From contig NZ_JAKRFI010000003.1 in the NCBI RefSeq assembly GCF_022348165.1, forward strand, positions 310,001 to 374,000: a stretch of 64,000 bases of DNA, read 5' to 3'. Under the pieces are notes generated by a model that saw only the letters and a list, made by a program, of their open reading frames with translations, did not search any database and had not been told where the DNA came from. This document shows positions 36,706-46,233 of the stretch, piece by piece. A program made the translations under genes and the position numbers. Every line of letters begins with the position of its first letter. Position 1 is the first letter of the stretch. Origin of the DNA: Halomonas sp. McH1-25. GTDB taxonomy: Bacteria > Pseudomonadota > Gammaproteobacteria > Pseudomonadales > Halomonadaceae.

Positions 36706-37719
36706 ATGAGCAAACGTAAGCTGTCGCGCCAACAGCGTTGGCGTGTCGAAAAGGTCCAGGCCGAGCGCGCCGCACGCGCGGAAAAGCAGGCCGCACGCGA
36801 AGACCATGCCCTGGAAGCCGGTGAGTACGGCCCGGAGATGCCGGGGCGGGTTATCGCTCACTTCGGCCGCACTCTCGACGTCCAGGCGCTCGACGACACC
36901 GTGAATCACCGCTGCCACCTGCGCGCCAATCTCGAGGGCCTGGTGACCGGGGACCGGGTGATCTGGCGCCGAGCGCAAGATGGCAGCGGGGTGGTCGTGG
37001 CCCGCGATACACGCGACAACGTACTCGAGCGCCCCGATCCACGCGGACAACTGAAGCCGGTCGCCGCCAATATCGACCAGATATTGATCGTCTTCGCGGC
37101 GGAACCCGCTCCCTTCGCCAACCTGATCGACCGTTACCTGGTCGCGGCCGAGGCCACCGGCATCACGCCGGTACTGGTGCTCAACAAGGTCGACCTGCTG
37201 CCCGGGGATGGCGGTGAACTGGGCGTTTTGCTCGAGCGCTATGCCGCCCTGGGCTATGCCGTGGTGCGTGCCACGACCCGGACGGCGTCGGGCCTGGATG
37301 AACTGCATGCCAAGCTACGGGACAAGACCTCGGTATTCGTCGGCCAGAGCGGGGTAGGTAAGTCTTCACTCATCGATCGACTGTTGCCGGATGAAGCCCT
37401 GCGTATCGGTGCGCTTTCCGAGGATTCGCGCAAGGGCACGCATACCACCACCACGGCCCGTCTCTACCGGCTTCCCGCCGGTGGCGAGCTGATCGACTCA
37501 CCGGGAATCCGTGAGTTTGGGCTAACTCACCTCGACGAGCGGCAAGTGACCGAAGGCTTCGTCGAGTTCCGCGACGTGCTGGGGCATTGTCGCTTTCGCG
37601 ACTGCCGCCATAGGGACGAGCCGGGCTGCGCTCTGCTCGAGGCCGTGGATCGGGGCGACATCGCCGAACAACGCTTTGTCAGCTACCGACGCATTCTGGA
37701 TAGCCTGAAGCCGACTTGA
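36706..37719 (+). CDS. rsgA: Small ribosomal subunit biogenesis GTPase RsgA
   Basis: A 337-residue circularly permuted GTPase that helps late 30S maturation. An N-terminal OB domain precedes NKVDLL (G4), [15 protein letters not shown] (G1) and [10 protein letters not shown] (G3). The C-terminal zinc site is [16 protein letters not shown]. The start at ATG 36706 follows GAGG and begins [13 protein letters not shown], the usual basic N-terminus; the longer frame overlaps the orn leader. Confidence 0.95.
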   Translation: MSKRKLSRQQRWRVEKVQAERAARAEKQAAREDHALEAGEYGPEMPGRVIAHFGRTLDVQALDDTVNHRCHLRANLEGLVTGDRVIWRRAQDGSGVVVARDTRDNVLERPDPRGQLKPVAANIDQILIVFAAEPAPFANLIDRYLVAAEATGITPVLVLNKVDLLPGDGGELGVLLERYAALGYAVVRATTRTASGLDELHAKLRDKTSVFVGQSGVGKSSLIDRLLPDEALRIGALSEDSRKGTHTTTTARLYRLPAGGELIDSPGIREFGLTHLDERQVTEGFVEFRDVLGHCRFRDCRHRDEPGCALLEAVDRGDIAEQRFVSYRRILDSLKPT

Positions 37720-37800
37720 ATCGCGCCTCATTCGCAGGAACCGACTGGGGTGTGCCATGATCGATGCCAATACCGAGTGCCTGCGCAAGGAGAGCCATCC

Positions 37801-38631
37801 ATGAGTTCAGAATCCAACCTCCTGCCGCTGATCGTCGAGCCGGATCAGCTGGCCGAATTCATCGACGATCCCCAGCTATTGATCGTCGATGTGCCACTCA
37901 AGGCGGAAAGCTATACGGCAGGCCACGTGCCCGGTGCCGTCTACCTCGACCATCGGCGCCTGTTGCGTGGCGAGGGCCAGGTTCCCAACGACGTTCCCGA
38001 CGAGCAGGCTCTCTCAGCGCTGTTTTCCGCGCTCGGCCTGACCCGGGATACCCATGTGGTAGCCTATGACGACGAGGGCGGAGGCTGGGCCGGGCGGTTG
38101 TTGTGGACACTCGAATTGATCGGTCATACGCGTTATTCCTACCTGAATGGCGGTATCCATGCCTGGCGCGCCGATGGATTGCCCGTATCAACGGAAAACA
38201 TTGCGCCGCAGCCCAGCGATTACCAGGCGGAACTCTTGCATCGTCAGGTGCTTATCGAACGCGAGGAACTGGCAGAGCGCCTGGATGAGAAGAATTTCGC
38301 CGTCTGGGATGCACGTTCCCCCGAGGAATACCGGGGAGAAAGAGGCCAGAACAAGCATCTGGGCCATATTCCCGGCGCCATCAACATGGAATGGACCGAT
38401 GCCATGGATCGCGAACGCCAACTGCGCATTCGCGACTATGCCGAGCTAATCACCGAACTCGAGACCCAGGGGCTCACGCCCGACATGGAAGTGATCACTC
38501 ACTGTCAGAGCCATCATCGCAGCGGGTTCACTTGGCTGGTGGGTAAGGCGCTGGGCTTCGAGAAGATGCGCGCCTATGCCGGCTCATGGCAGGAATGGGG
38601 CAATCGCGACGATACGCCGATCGAGAAATGA
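37801..38631 (+). CDS. Thiosulfate sulfurtransferase (two-domain rhodanese, RhdA-type)
   Basis: A 276-residue protein with two rhodanese domains: an inactive N-terminal one (about 1-135) and an active C-terminal one. The active cysteine lies in CQSHHRSG, close to the CQTHHR loop of Azotobacter and Pseudomonas RhdA. It transfers sulfane sulfur from thiosulfate in the cytoplasm. The ATG follows AAGGAGAG. It sits between rsgA and psd on the same strand, with a gap of about 80 bases upstream. Confidence 0.9.
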   Translation: MSSESNLLPLIVEPDQLAEFIDDPQLLIVDVPLKAESYTAGHVPGAVYLDHRRLLRGEGQVPNDVPDEQALSALFSALGLTRDTHVVAYDDEGGGWAGRLLWTLELIGHTRYSYLNGGIHAWRADGLPVSTENIAPQPSDYQAELLHRQVLIEREELAERLDEKNFAVWDARSPEEYRGERGQNKHLGHIPGAINMEWTDAMDRERQLRIRDYAELITELETQGLTPDMEVITHCQSHHRSGFTWLVGKALGFEKMRAYAGSWQEWGNRDDTPIEK

Positions 38632-38752
38632 CGATACCCTTCCCTTGCGGGAAGGTGCCTAACCTGCAACCGGCAAGCGCCATAGCAACTTGCCTCCCAG
38701 GCCCGCTGCGACTATGGTGGCGGGCTCTCTTCGTTGCCGTGGATGTCGAACC

Positions 38753-39598
38753 GTGGATCGCGATCAACTGTTTTCCCTCATCCAGTACCCCTTGCCGCAT
38801 CACCTGATTTCCCGCCTGGTGGGACAGCTTGCCGAGTGCCGTACCCCCTGGCTGAAGAATCTGTTGATCGAGCAATTCATCCGGGTTTTCGATGTCGACA
38901 TGAGCCAGGCTCGCGAACCCAACCCGCACGCCTACGATTGCTTCAATGCGTTCTTTACCCGCGCCATGCGCGACGATGCCCGCCCCATCGGCGACGGTTT
39001 GGTATCGCCCACCGACGGTGTGCTGTCGCAATCCGGACGTATCGAGCATGGCACCCTGATCCAGGCCAAAGGACAGGCGTATTCGCTGACCGCTCTGCTG
39101 GGTGGCGATTCCCGGCGCGCCGAGCCGTTTCGCAACGGCAGTTTCGCCACCATCTACCTGTCACCGCGGGACTATCACCGCGTGCACATGCCGCTAGGCG
39201 GCACGCTGCGCGAAATGGCCTACGTCCCGGGGCGTCTGTTCTCGGTCAATCTGGCCACCGCCGCCAATGTCCCCGGCCTGTTCGCCCGCAACGAACGCCT
39301 GGTATGCATCTTCGATACCGAATTCGGCCCGATGGCCATGGTCCTGGTCGGGGCGATGATCGTGGCGGCCATCGAGACGGTATGGGCAGGGCAGATCACG
39401 CCCAAATCGGGCCAGGTTCAGACGACCCGCTACAACGAGGTCATCGAATTGGCCAAGGGCGCCGAGATGGGGCGTTTCAAGCTCGGTTCCACCGTGATCC
39501 TGTGTTTTCCGCACGCCGTCGACTTCCGCGAGGAACTGTCCATCAACGACAGCATGGTCAGCATGGGCCAGCCACTCGGACAGGTCCACGCCACCTGA
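38753..39598 (+). CDS. psd: Phosphatidylserine decarboxylase
   Basis: A 281-residue proenzyme that makes phosphatidylethanolamine at the inner membrane. The pyruvoyl cleavage motif LGST is present in [12 protein letters not shown] near the C-terminus, and [11 protein letters not shown] and [13 protein letters not shown] are family blocks. A GTG start at 38753 was chosen because the protein then begins at [20 protein letters not shown], matching the family; an upstream ATG adds 13 or 21 unlikely residues. It converges with epmA, 11 bases beyond its stop. Confidence 0.92.
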   Translation: MDRDQLFSLIQYPLPHHLISRLVGQLAECRTPWLKNLLIEQFIRVFDVDMSQAREPNPHAYDCFNAFFTRAMRDDARPIGDGLVSPTDGVLSQSGRIEHGTLIQAKGQAYSLTALLGGDSRRAEPFRNGSFATIYLSPRDYHRVHMPLGGTLREMAYVPGRLFSVNLATAANVPGLFARNERLVCIFDTEFGPMAMVLVGAMIVAAIETVWAGQITPKSGQVQTTRYNEVIELAKGAEMGRFKLGSTVILCFPHAVDFREELSINDSMVSMGQPLGQVHAT

Positions 39599-39609
39599 GC
39601 ATGCCGGGG

Positions 39610-40581
39610 TCAGGCGTTGGGCGTGGCAAAGGCCATCACCTCGGCCACGCTGTCCTTGCCCAGCGCCAGCTGAATCAAGCGATCCAGCCCCAGCGCCACG
39701 CCGCACCCTTCCGGCATGCCGGCCTGCAACGCCGCCACTAATTGCCGGTCGCTATCCACCATCGGTTTGCCAAGACGCTCACGCTCGCGATTGTCCGCGT
39801 CGAAGCGCCTGGCCTGCTCGCCGGCATCGGTCAGTTCGTGATAGCCATTGGCCAGTTCCAGCCCGTTGACATAGACCTCGAAGCGCGCCGCCACCTCGAC
39901 ACCATCCTCCGGGTCGCAACGCCGCTTCGCCAGAGCTGCCTGACTGGCCGGGTAATCGACGACCACATCGATGCCGCCACGGCCCAGTCCGGGCTCGATC
40001 ACCAGGCTCATCAGCAGATCCAGACAGGCGTCGCGCTCGCTCTCGCCCATGTCGATCTGGCCATGCTGGGTCGCCAGCCGGCGCAGTGCATCAAGGGGCG
40101 TCGTGAAAGGATCGACCTGCAGGGCCTCGCGAAACAGATCGCGATAACGACGCTGGCGACACGGTCCGACATCCGGCAGAGCATGGCGTATCAGGGCATC
40201 GGTCTCGCCAATCAGCGTGTCCAAGGTGAATCCCGGGCGATACCACTCGAGCATGGTGAACTCGATGTTATGCCGCCGCCCCACCTCGCCGTCACGGAAG
40301 CTGCGCGCGAGCTGGAAGATCGGCCCGCTGCCGGCCGCCAGCAAGCGCTTCATATGGAATTCCGGCGAGGTCTGCAACCACAATCGTTCGTGTCCCGCCG
40401 GCGTTGTCGCCGTCAGGCACAGCGAATCGAGATGCACGTCGGTACTCCCGCCATGCCCCAGTACCGGCGTTTCCACCTCCAGCACGTCGCGCTCGGCAAA
40501 GAATGCCCTTACCCGCGCCAACAGACGCGCCCGCTCGCGCAGGGTCTCGATGCTCGCGGAAGGCCGCCAGTCGTCAGCCAT
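39610..40581 (-). CDS. epmA: EF-P beta-lysylation ligase EpmA (PoxA/GenX)
   Basis: A 323-residue paralog of the catalytic core of class II lysyl-tRNA synthetase without an anticodon-binding domain. It attaches (R)-beta-lysine to a lysine of EF-P. Blocks include EVETPVLG, LQTSPEFHMKRLLAAG, IFQLARSFRDGE and GCGVALGLDRL. Together with efp and epmB within 3 kb it completes the lysylation pathway, apart from the optional hydroxylase EpmC, which is not seen here. Confidence 0.95.
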   Translation of the reverse strand: MADDWRPSASIETLRERARLLARVRAFFAERDVLEVETPVLGHGGSTDVHLDSLCLTATTPAGHERLWLQTSPEFHMKRLLAAGSGPIFQLARSFRDGEVGRRHNIEFTMLEWYRPGFTLDTLIGETDALIRHALPDVGPCRQRRYRDLFREALQVDPFTTPLDALRRLATQHGQIDMGESERDACLDLLMSLVIEPGLGRGGIDVVVDYPASQAALAKRRCDPEDGVEVAARFEVYVNGLELANGYHELTDAGEQARRFDADNRERERLGKPMVDSDRQLVAALQAGMPEGCGVALGLDRLIQLALGKDSVAEVMAFATPNA

Positions 40582-40601
40582 GGGTCACTCCTCTCGAAAC
40601 C

Positions 40602-40626
40602 AAAAGGCCACGCTCTCAGCGTGGCC
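40602..40626 (-). terminator. Rho-independent terminator between efp and epmA
   Basis: On the minus strand GGCCACGC-TGAGA-GCGTGGCC is followed by TTTT (arms 40606-40613 and 40619-40626). It sits about 20 bases before the epmA ATG, so it should end efp transcription yet leaves little space for an epmA promoter. Confidence 0.75.
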
Positions 40627-40680
40627 AATCATGCTAATGCAGGTTCACTTCGTCCCAACCCTCTCCGAGCGAAGCTCAGG

Positions 40681-40765
40681 CAAGACGAATCCTGGTGAGG
40701 CGGCGGTTTAGCAACGCTAAATGAGCATAGCCGAGCCTGTTTTTAACGCCGTATCGCCGAGCGCA
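40681..40765 (+). repeat. Dispersed intergenic repeat, copy B (efp-epmA gap)
   Basis: The core runs from CAAGACGA to CGAGCGCA. Its hairpin is TTTAG-CAACG-CTAAA (40707-40711 and 40717-40721), followed by ATGAGCAT, then TTTTTAACGCCGTATCGCCG. It ends ten bases before the efp stop. The stem sequence differs from the other copies but stays paired. Confidence 0.75.
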
Positions 40766-40775
40766 ACAGCACCAG

Positions 40776-41342
40776 TTAGGCCCGGGAGACGTACTCGCCA
40801 GAGCGGGTATCCACCTTCAACACTTCGCCCTGGTTGATGAACAGCGGCACACGCACCACCGCCCCGGACGACAGCGTTGCCGGCTTGGAGCCACCCTGGG
40901 CGGTATCGCCTTTCAGGCCGGGATCGGTCTCGACCACTTCCAGCTCGATGAAGTTGGGCGGCGTCACGCTGATGGCATTGTCGTTCCACAGGGTGACGGT
41001 GTAGGCCACCTGCTCCTTGAGCCACTTCTCGGTATCACCAAGCGCCTTCTTGTCGACCGCGTACTGCTCGAAGGAGCCATCGGTCTTCATGAAGTGCCAC
41101 ATGTCGCCGTCGGTGTAGAGATATTCCATCTCCAGGTCCATGACGTCAGCGCCTTCCAGCGACTCGCCGGACTTGAACGTGCGTTCCCAGACGCGCCCGG
41201 TAATCAGGTTGCGCAGCTTGACGCGGTTGAAGGCCTGGCCTTTGCCCGGCTTGACGAATTCGTTCTCGACGATGTTGCAAGGATCGCCGTCCAGCATGAC
41301 TTTCAGACCGCCCTTGAATTCGTTGGTAGAATAGTTCGCCAT
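40776..41342 (-). CDS. efp: Elongation factor P
   Basis: A 188-residue three-domain factor that relieves ribosome stalling at polyproline stretches. The modified lysine is in the domain I loop [11 protein letters not shown] (K33 or K34 by count), the site for EpmA. Domains II and III follow with normal lengths ([13 protein letters not shown] and SGEYVSRA). EpmA and EpmB genes flank it on either side, so lysylation is expected. Confidence 0.96.
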   Translation of the reverse strand: MANYSTNEFKGGLKVMLDGDPCNIVENEFVKPGKGQAFNRVKLRNLITGRVWERTFKSGESLEGADVMDLEMEYLYTDGDMWHFMKTDGSFEQYAVDKKALGDTEKWLKEQVAYTVTLWNDNAISVTPPNFIELEVVETDPGLKGDTAQGGSKPATLSSGAVVRVPLFINQGEVLKVDTRSGEYVSRA

Positions 41343-41441
41343 GATTCCTCGCTGATGATTCCTTCGCCCGGCCTAACGACCGGACGTGCATGAACTGACC
41401 CGCGAAGCGCTCATCGCCTTCGCATTGATATAGTGTGGCGC

Positions 41442-42473
41442 ATGATAACCCGAAGCCCCGACCTTTTGCAGAGCGTTATCCCCACCGTAGTGGACGAGAC
41501 TCGAGACTGGCAGACACAGCTCGCCGGAGCGATTCGTGACCCACGCGATCTACTCGCCCGGCTGGGCCTTGACGAGCGCTGGCTGCCAGGGGCCAGCCAG
41601 GGGCACGCGCTGTTCGAAATTCGCGTGCCCGAAGCGTACCTGGCGCGAATGCGCCCGAATGATCCCCACGACCCCTTGCTGCGTCAGGTACTGCCCGTCA
41701 GCGCCGAAACCGATAGCGTGACGGGTTTCGTCAGCGATCCGCTGGAAGAGGCCGCACACACGCCCCGCCGCGGACTGATTCACAAATACCACGGTCGGGT
41801 GCTGCTGATCGGCAGTCCGACCTGCGCCATCAATTGTCGTTACTGTTTCCGGCGTCACTTCCCGTATGCCGAGAACTCGCCATCCCGTGCCCAATGGGAG
41901 GAAACGCTGGCGTACCTACGACACGACCCGAGCATTCAGGAAGCGATCCTGTCCGGCGGCGACCCGCTGGCGTCCAGCGACAAGCGTCTGGCCTGGCTGG
42001 TCGAGCGTCTCGCCGAGATTATGCATCTGCGTCGGCTGCGCATTCACACCCGGTTGCCGGTAGTGATTCCCGACCGGGTGGACGACGCCCTGCTCGCCTG
42101 GCTAAAGGCCACCCGCCTACAGACCGTGATGGTGTTGCACATCAACCATCCCAACGAGCTCGACGCTGCCGTCGTCGACGCCTGCACGCGCCTGCGTGGC
42201 GCGGGGGTGACCCTGCTCAACCAGAGCGTACTGCTGCGTGGCGTCAACGACGACGTCGAGACGTTGGCGGAACTCTCAGAACGGCTGTTTTCCGCCGGGG
42301 TCCTGCCCTATTACCTGCATGTCCTCGATCCGGTAGCCGGTGCGGCGCACTTCGATGTGCCTGACAGCGAGGCGCTCGCCTTGGTCGATGAGCTCCGCAC
42401 CCGCCTGGCCGGCTTCCTGATGCCGCGCCTGGTTCGCGAAGTACCCGGGGAGGCCAGCAAGACACCGCTGTGA
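41442..42473 (+). CDS. epmB: EF-P (R)-beta-lysine-forming aminomutase EpmB
   Basis: A 343-residue radical SAM enzyme of the KamA/YodO family that turns (S)-alpha-lysine into (R)-beta-lysine. The radical SAM cluster motif is CAINCRYC in a GSPTCAINCRYCFRRHFPY block, and the PLP-type core follows with ILSGGDPL. It diverges from efp across about 99 bases. The ATG at 41442 was preferred over a GTG three codons earlier. Confidence 0.94.
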   Translation: MITRSPDLLQSVIPTVVDETRDWQTQLAGAIRDPRDLLARLGLDERWLPGASQGHALFEIRVPEAYLARMRPNDPHDPLLRQVLPVSAETDSVTGFVSDPLEEAAHTPRRGLIHKYHGRVLLIGSPTCAINCRYCFRRHFPYAENSPSRAQWEETLAYLRHDPSIQEAILSGGDPLASSDKRLAWLVERLAEIMHLRRLRIHTRLPVVIPDRVDDALLAWLKATRLQTVMVLHINHPNELDAAVVDACTRLRGAGVTLLNQSVLLRGVNDDVETLAELSERLFSAGVLPYYLHVLDPVAGAAHFDVPDSEALALVDELRTRLAGFLMPRLVREVPGEASKTPL

Positions 42474-42492
42474 GCGTGCCCCGTTACCCTGC

Positions 42493-43644
42493 TCAGGTAT
42501 GCCGAATGATCGAGGCGCAGGCGATCACCGACAGCATGGCCACGACCAGCATCGCCAGCGCCGTCGTCAGGTTCGTCAGCTGTGCCACGAACCCGATCAG
42601 CGGCGGCCCGGTGAGCAACCCGGCGTAGCCCAGCGTTGCCACGGCGGCGATCGCCGGGCCGCGGCGCATGGTCCGGGAGTTGCCCGCGGCGCTGAACAGG
42701 ATGGGGATCATGTTGGCCAGCCCCAGGCCGATGATGCCGAAGCCGACCAGCGCCACCCAGAACGAGGGCGCCAGCAGGGTCAGCGCCATGCCACTGGCCG
42801 CAAGAGCGGCGCTCAGCCGGGCAGCCAGGACCCTGCCAACACGCGCCACGACGCGGTCGCCGGATAGCCGGCCCAGGGTCATGGTCAGTGAAAAGCTGGC
42901 GTAGCCCATCGCCGCCAGCCCCGGCCCTATCGAGAAGGCATCGCGCAGGTAGATGGCGCTCCAGTCGTTCATTGCCCCTTCGCAGAACAGCGTGAACAAC
43001 GCCAGCACGCCGACGCCCAGCAAGGCACCACGCGGCAATACCAACTGGGGGCCGCTCGCCTCGCCCTGGCCGCGTAGCGACACCCGCAGCGCCGGGACGC
43101 AGGCCACCAGCAGCACCGCCGCCAATAAAGTGGCATGGGCCCACGGCGCCACGCCCACCTCCAGCAGCAGCCCGCCTCCCCCGGCCCCGACCAGCCCGCC
43201 CAGGCTGAAGAAACCATGAAACGAGGACATGATCGGCCGACCGTAGCGTTTCTCGATATCCACCGCCTGGGCATTCATGGCCACGTCCATGCTGCCATTG
43301 CCCAGGCCGAACAACACCAACGCCACGAACAGCGTAGGCAGGGAGGGGGCGACGATCGGCCCGATCAGCGCCAGGCAGTAGATCGGCGTAGCCACCGTGA
43401 CGACGGCACGACTGGTATACCGCTCGATGAGCTGCGCGGTGATGGGCATGCTGACGATAGCACCGATGGCCACCCCCAGCAGGGCAATGCCCAGCCACCC
43501 CGGACTCAGGTCCAGGCGCGTCTGAAAAAGCGGAATATGCGGCACCAGGCTGGCCGTGATCAGCCCGTTGATCAGGAACAGGCCGAGCACGCCGCGGCGC
43601 GCCAGGCGCGCGGCGCGGTCGTCGTTATTAGCTGACTCAGGCAA
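42493..43644 (-). CDS. MFS transporter (YbjJ-like)
   Basis: A 383-residue inner-membrane protein with about 12 hydrophobic segments. GNGSMDVAMNAQAVDIEKRYGRPIMSSFHGFFSLGG resembles the YbjJ group of the major facilitator superfamily. The start is probably the TTG at 43644, placed nine bases after AAAGGA; no ATG fits. Substrate is unknown. It lies between epmB, with which it converges, and leuA, in the same direction as leuA with a 40-base gap. Confidence 0.83.
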   Translation of the reverse strand: MPESANNDDRAARLARRGVLGLFLINGLITASLVPHIPLFQTRLDLSPGWLGIALLGVAIGAIVSMPITAQLIERYTSRAVVTVATPIYCLALIGPIVAPSLPTLFVALVLFGLGNGSMDVAMNAQAVDIEKRYGRPIMSSFHGFFSLGGLVGAGGGGLLLEVGVAPWAHATLLAAVLLVACVPALRVSLRGQGEASGPQLVLPRGALLGVGVLALFTLFCEGAMNDWSAIYLRDAFSIGPGLAAMGYASFSLTMTLGRLSGDRVVARVGRVLAARLSAALAASGMALTLLAPSFWVALVGFGIIGLGLANMIPILFSAAGNSRTMRRGPAIAAVATLGYAGLLTGPPLIGFVAQLTNLTTALAMLVVAMLSVIACASIIRHT

Positions 43645-43684
43645 GATTCGGCATCCTTTCCGAAAAGCAAACAACCTATCGCGG

Positions 43685-45394
43685 TTACTTGAGGGTGTCG
43701 GCGGTGACGTTGGGCGCCGCTTCCCGGTGGGTTGCCAAGTGACGGTTGAGCGCGCCCATCACGGCCTTCATCGAGGCGCTGGTGATGCTCTCGTCGATGC
43801 CGACGCCGAACACCGCCTGGTCATCGATGCGCACCTCGACGTAGGCGATGGCTTCCGCCTCGGCGCCCTGCCCTCGCGAATGCTCATGATAGTCGATGAT
43901 CTCGATGTTCAGCCCGTGGGCGCCGAGCGCCTTGATGAACGCAGCCAGCGGACCGTTGGCGGTCCCCTGCAGGGTCGCGCGGCTGCCGTTCTCCTCGATG
44001 ACCGCCTCGAGATGCACTCGCGGGCTGTCCGGCTCGGAGGACAGGCGATGATTGATCAGCGCATACGGCGACGTGCTGTCCAGGTACTCGTCGGCGAACG
44101 CCTGGTAGATCATCTGCGAGGTGATTTCCTTGCCGGTGCGTTCGGCGACCTCCTGGACCACCTGGCTGAACTCGATGGACAGCCGGCGCGGCAACTCGAT
44201 GCCGTGCTCCTCTTCGAGCAGGTAGGCGACCCCGCCCTTGCCGGACTGGCTGTTGACTCGGATCACCGCCTCGTAGCTGCGCCCCACGTCGAGCGGATCG
44301 ATGGGCAGATACGGTACCGCCCACATGGCGTCGGGGTGCTTACGTCGCTCGGCCATGCCCTTCTTGATGGCATCCTGGTGCGATCCGGAAAACGCCGTGA
44401 ACACCAGGTCGCCGACGTAGGGATGACGCGGATGCACCGGCAACTGATTGCAGTGTTCCACCTCGCGCATGATCGGCGTGATGTTGGAAAAATCGAGCTG
44501 CGGGTGCACGCCCTGGGTATAGAGATTCATCGCCAGTGTGACGATATCGACGTTGCCGGTGCGCTCGCCGTTGCCGAACAGCGTACCCTCGACGCGGTCG
44601 GCGCCGGCCATCACCGCCAGCTCGGCTGCCGCCACCCCGGTACCGCGATCGTTATGCGGGTGCACGCTGACGATCAGGCTGTCGCGGTTGGCGACATGCC
44701 GACAGAACCATTCGATCTGATCGGCATAGTGATTGGGCGTGGCAATCTCCACCGTGGCAGGCAGATTGACGATCATCGGCTTGTCGGAGGTCGGCCCGTA
44801 GGTGGCCGCCACGGCATCGACGATTTCCACGGCGAAATCGAGCTCGGTGGAGGTGAACAGCTCCGGCGAGTACTGGAAGGTCCAGTCGGTCTCGGGATGC
44901 TCCGCCATGCGCTGCTTGATGAGCGCGGTGGCATCGGTGGCGATCTCGATGCACTGCGGCTTGTCGACGTTGAACACCACGCGGCGGAATACCGGATCGG
45001 TGGCGTTGTAGACGTGCACGATGGCCTTCTTGGCGCCCTTGAGCGCCTCGAAAGTGCGCTCGATGAGGTGCGGGCGGGCCTGGGTCAGCACCTGGATGCT
45101 CACGCCGTCCGGCACCAGGTCGTTGTCGATCAGCTCGCGCACGTAATCGAAGTCGATTTGCGAGGCCGAGGGAAAGCCCACCTCGATCTCCTTGAAACCG
45201 ATCTTCACCAGCATGTCGAAGAAGCGACGCTTGCGCTCGAGATCCATGGGATCGATCAGCGCCTGGTTGCCGTCGCGCATGTCGACGCTGCACCACACCG
45301 GCGGGTGAGTGAGGCGCTGGTTCGGCCACTGGCGATCGGGCAGATCGACGGCAACGAAGGGACGATATTTGGCGGAAGGATCAGGCAACATCAT
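43685..45394 (-). CDS. leuA: 2-isopropylmalate synthase (long LeuA type)
   Basis: A 569-residue enzyme that condenses 2-oxoisovalerate with acetyl-CoA, the first step of leucine synthesis. The catalytic HMGL-like barrel has [30 protein letters not shown] and FGNGERTGN. The C-terminal LeuA dimer domain (about 430-560) mediates leucine feedback. The ATG at 45394 follows AGGAG. It is preceded by a leader peptide and a transcription attenuator on the same strand. Confidence 0.96.
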   Translation of the reverse strand: MMLPDPSAKYRPFVAVDLPDRQWPNQRLTHPPVWCSVDMRDGNQALIDPMDLERKRRFFDMLVKIGFKEIEVGFPSASQIDFDYVRELIDNDLVPDGVSIQVLTQARPHLIERTFEALKGAKKAIVHVYNATDPVFRRVVFNVDKPQCIEIATDATALIKQRMAEHPETDWTFQYSPELFTSTELDFAVEIVDAVAATYGPTSDKPMIVNLPATVEIATPNHYADQIEWFCRHVANRDSLIVSVHPHNDRGTGVAAAELAVMAGADRVEGTLFGNGERTGNVDIVTLAMNLYTQGVHPQLDFSNITPIMREVEHCNQLPVHPRHPYVGDLVFTAFSGSHQDAIKKGMAERRKHPDAMWAVPYLPIDPLDVGRSYEAVIRVNSQSGKGGVAYLLEEEHGIELPRRLSIEFSQVVQEVAERTGKEITSQMIYQAFADEYLDSTSPYALINHRLSSEPDSPRVHLEAVIEENGSRATLQGTANGPLAAFIKALGAHGLNIEIIDYHEHSRGQGAEAEAIAYVEVRIDDQAVFGVGIDESITSASMKAVMGALNRHLATHREAAPNVTADTLK

Positions 45395-45440
45395 GACGAA
45401 AGCTCCTCGGCTGGCGGTGCGGATCAGGATATTCGGAACG

Positions 45441-45480
45441 AGTAACTAAATGCCCCGCTGGACCGAGGTTCAGCGGGGCA
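45441..45480 (-). terminator. Attenuator terminator of leuA
   Basis: The minus strand reads TGCCCCGCTG, a 10-base loop and CAGCGGGGCA, then TTTAGTT. The stem arms are 45471-45480 and 45451-45460. It lies 57 bases before leuA and downstream of the Leu-rich leader peptide. Confidence 0.75.
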
Positions 45481-45661
45481 ACATGGCGATATATCGGACG
45501 TGTCTTGTCAGTGGCAGCCACCCATCGTGCAGCGTTGCTGCCCTGGTGGCGGACGACCACCGCAAGCGATGGAGAATGAGGCTGAAAAGGGATGACCGGC
45601 ATTGGATCGACTCGCGTAGCTCGACGGAAAGGACACAGTGCGCAAGGGCATGGCGGCGCAA

Positions 45662-45718
45662 TCAGAGCGCGCCGGGTAGTCGTAGCGATAGCGTGAGAGT
45701 GCAGGTGCCGGTATTCAT
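45662..45718 (-). CDS. leuA leader peptide (attenuation)
   Basis: An 18-codon reading frame, MNTGTCTLTLSLRLPGAL, with five leucines, three of them rare CTA codons spaced every second codon. It is followed by about 180 bases and then a terminator hairpin ahead of leuA. Starved ribosomes should stall at the CTA codons and prevent termination. There is no good ribosome binding site; a TTGACA promoter lies so close that the message may begin near the ATG. It is too short for usual gene finders. Confidence 0.8.
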   Translation of the reverse strand: MNTGTCTLTLSLRLPGAL

Positions 45719-45724
45719 CTTTCA

Positions 45725-45753
45725 AGAAAATCAATTCGCCCAGAGCTTGTCAA
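45725..45753 (-). promoter_or_regulatory. Candidate leu operon promoter
   Basis: On the minus strand a perfect -35 TTGACA (45753-45748) is 17 bases from TTTTCT (45730-45725). The -10 match is weak. Transcription would begin near 45718, at or just before the leader peptide ATG, suggesting leaderless translation. Confidence 0.55.
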
Positions 45754-45766
45754 CTCCAGCCAGCCC

Positions 45767-46015
45767 TCAGGTGGTGACCGGAGCCGTCGACAGGATGGTC
45801 AAAAGATTCTGCGCCTGTATTGCCGCGTCGCGGCCAAGGCCGGTCAGATAACCGCCGTCGGGCTGGGTCACCAAGCCTCGCTCGTGGAGGCGTCTGGTGG
45901 CGGCGACCTTCTCCGGCCTTGCCGATGAATGCACCTTGATGCCCTCCTGGGTCGTCGCCAGATTGAACAGGCACAGGACGTTGAGTTCTTCGAGTATGTC
46001 TGGCGTGTAGGACAT
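45767..46015 (-). CDS. TIGR02647-family small conserved protein
   Basis: An 82-residue protein with LEELNVLCLFNLATTQEGIKVH and RRLHERGLVTQPDGGYLT, matching the TIGR02647 family known mainly from Pseudomonas and relatives. The pattern suggests a small winged-helix-like fold, but no function is established. It stands alone between leuA and the repeat element. Confidence 0.78.
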   Translation of the reverse strand: MSYTPDILEELNVLCLFNLATTQEGIKVHSSARPEKVAATRRLHERGLVTQPDGGYLTGLGRDAAIQAQNLLTILSTAPVTT

Positions 46016-46089
46016 GAATCACCTCGGGTTGTTGTTATGACGCTCTTCACTTTAGGTCAGAAAAAGCCGTTTCTGCCATGCATGGTTGT

Positions 46090-46233
46090 TAGGTGCTGTC
46101 TGAAAAGTCGACGAGCGACGGCAAGACAAGGCGAAAGTCGGCGAAAGAGCGGAGTTTACGCGGTGTAAATGAGCATCTTGAGCCGATTTTTAACGCCGTA
46201 TCGCCGAGCGCAGTACTTCTCGGACAGTGCCTA
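46090..46233. mobile_element. MITE-like repeat, copy C, with terminal inverted repeats
   Basis: About 144 bases flanked by imperfect inverted repeats of 19 bases (46090-46108 TAGGTGCTGTCTGAAAAGT against the reverse of 46215-46233; 15 of 19 match, all differences transitions). The core (46127-46212) is homologous to copies A, B and D, with hairpin TTTAC-GCGGT-GTAAA (46155-46159 and 46165-46169). It contains no open frame. Only this copy keeps recognisable ends. The right end supplies the stop codon of the adjacent emfourin-like gene. Confidence 0.65.

Noticed and set aside
43556-45445. 629-codon plus-strand open frame opposite leuA
   Set aside because: It is antisense to a clear leuA with all its motifs. 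High GC gives long mirror frames, the translated sequence is rich in Arg/His/Asp repeats, and no ribosome binding site or family motif was seen.
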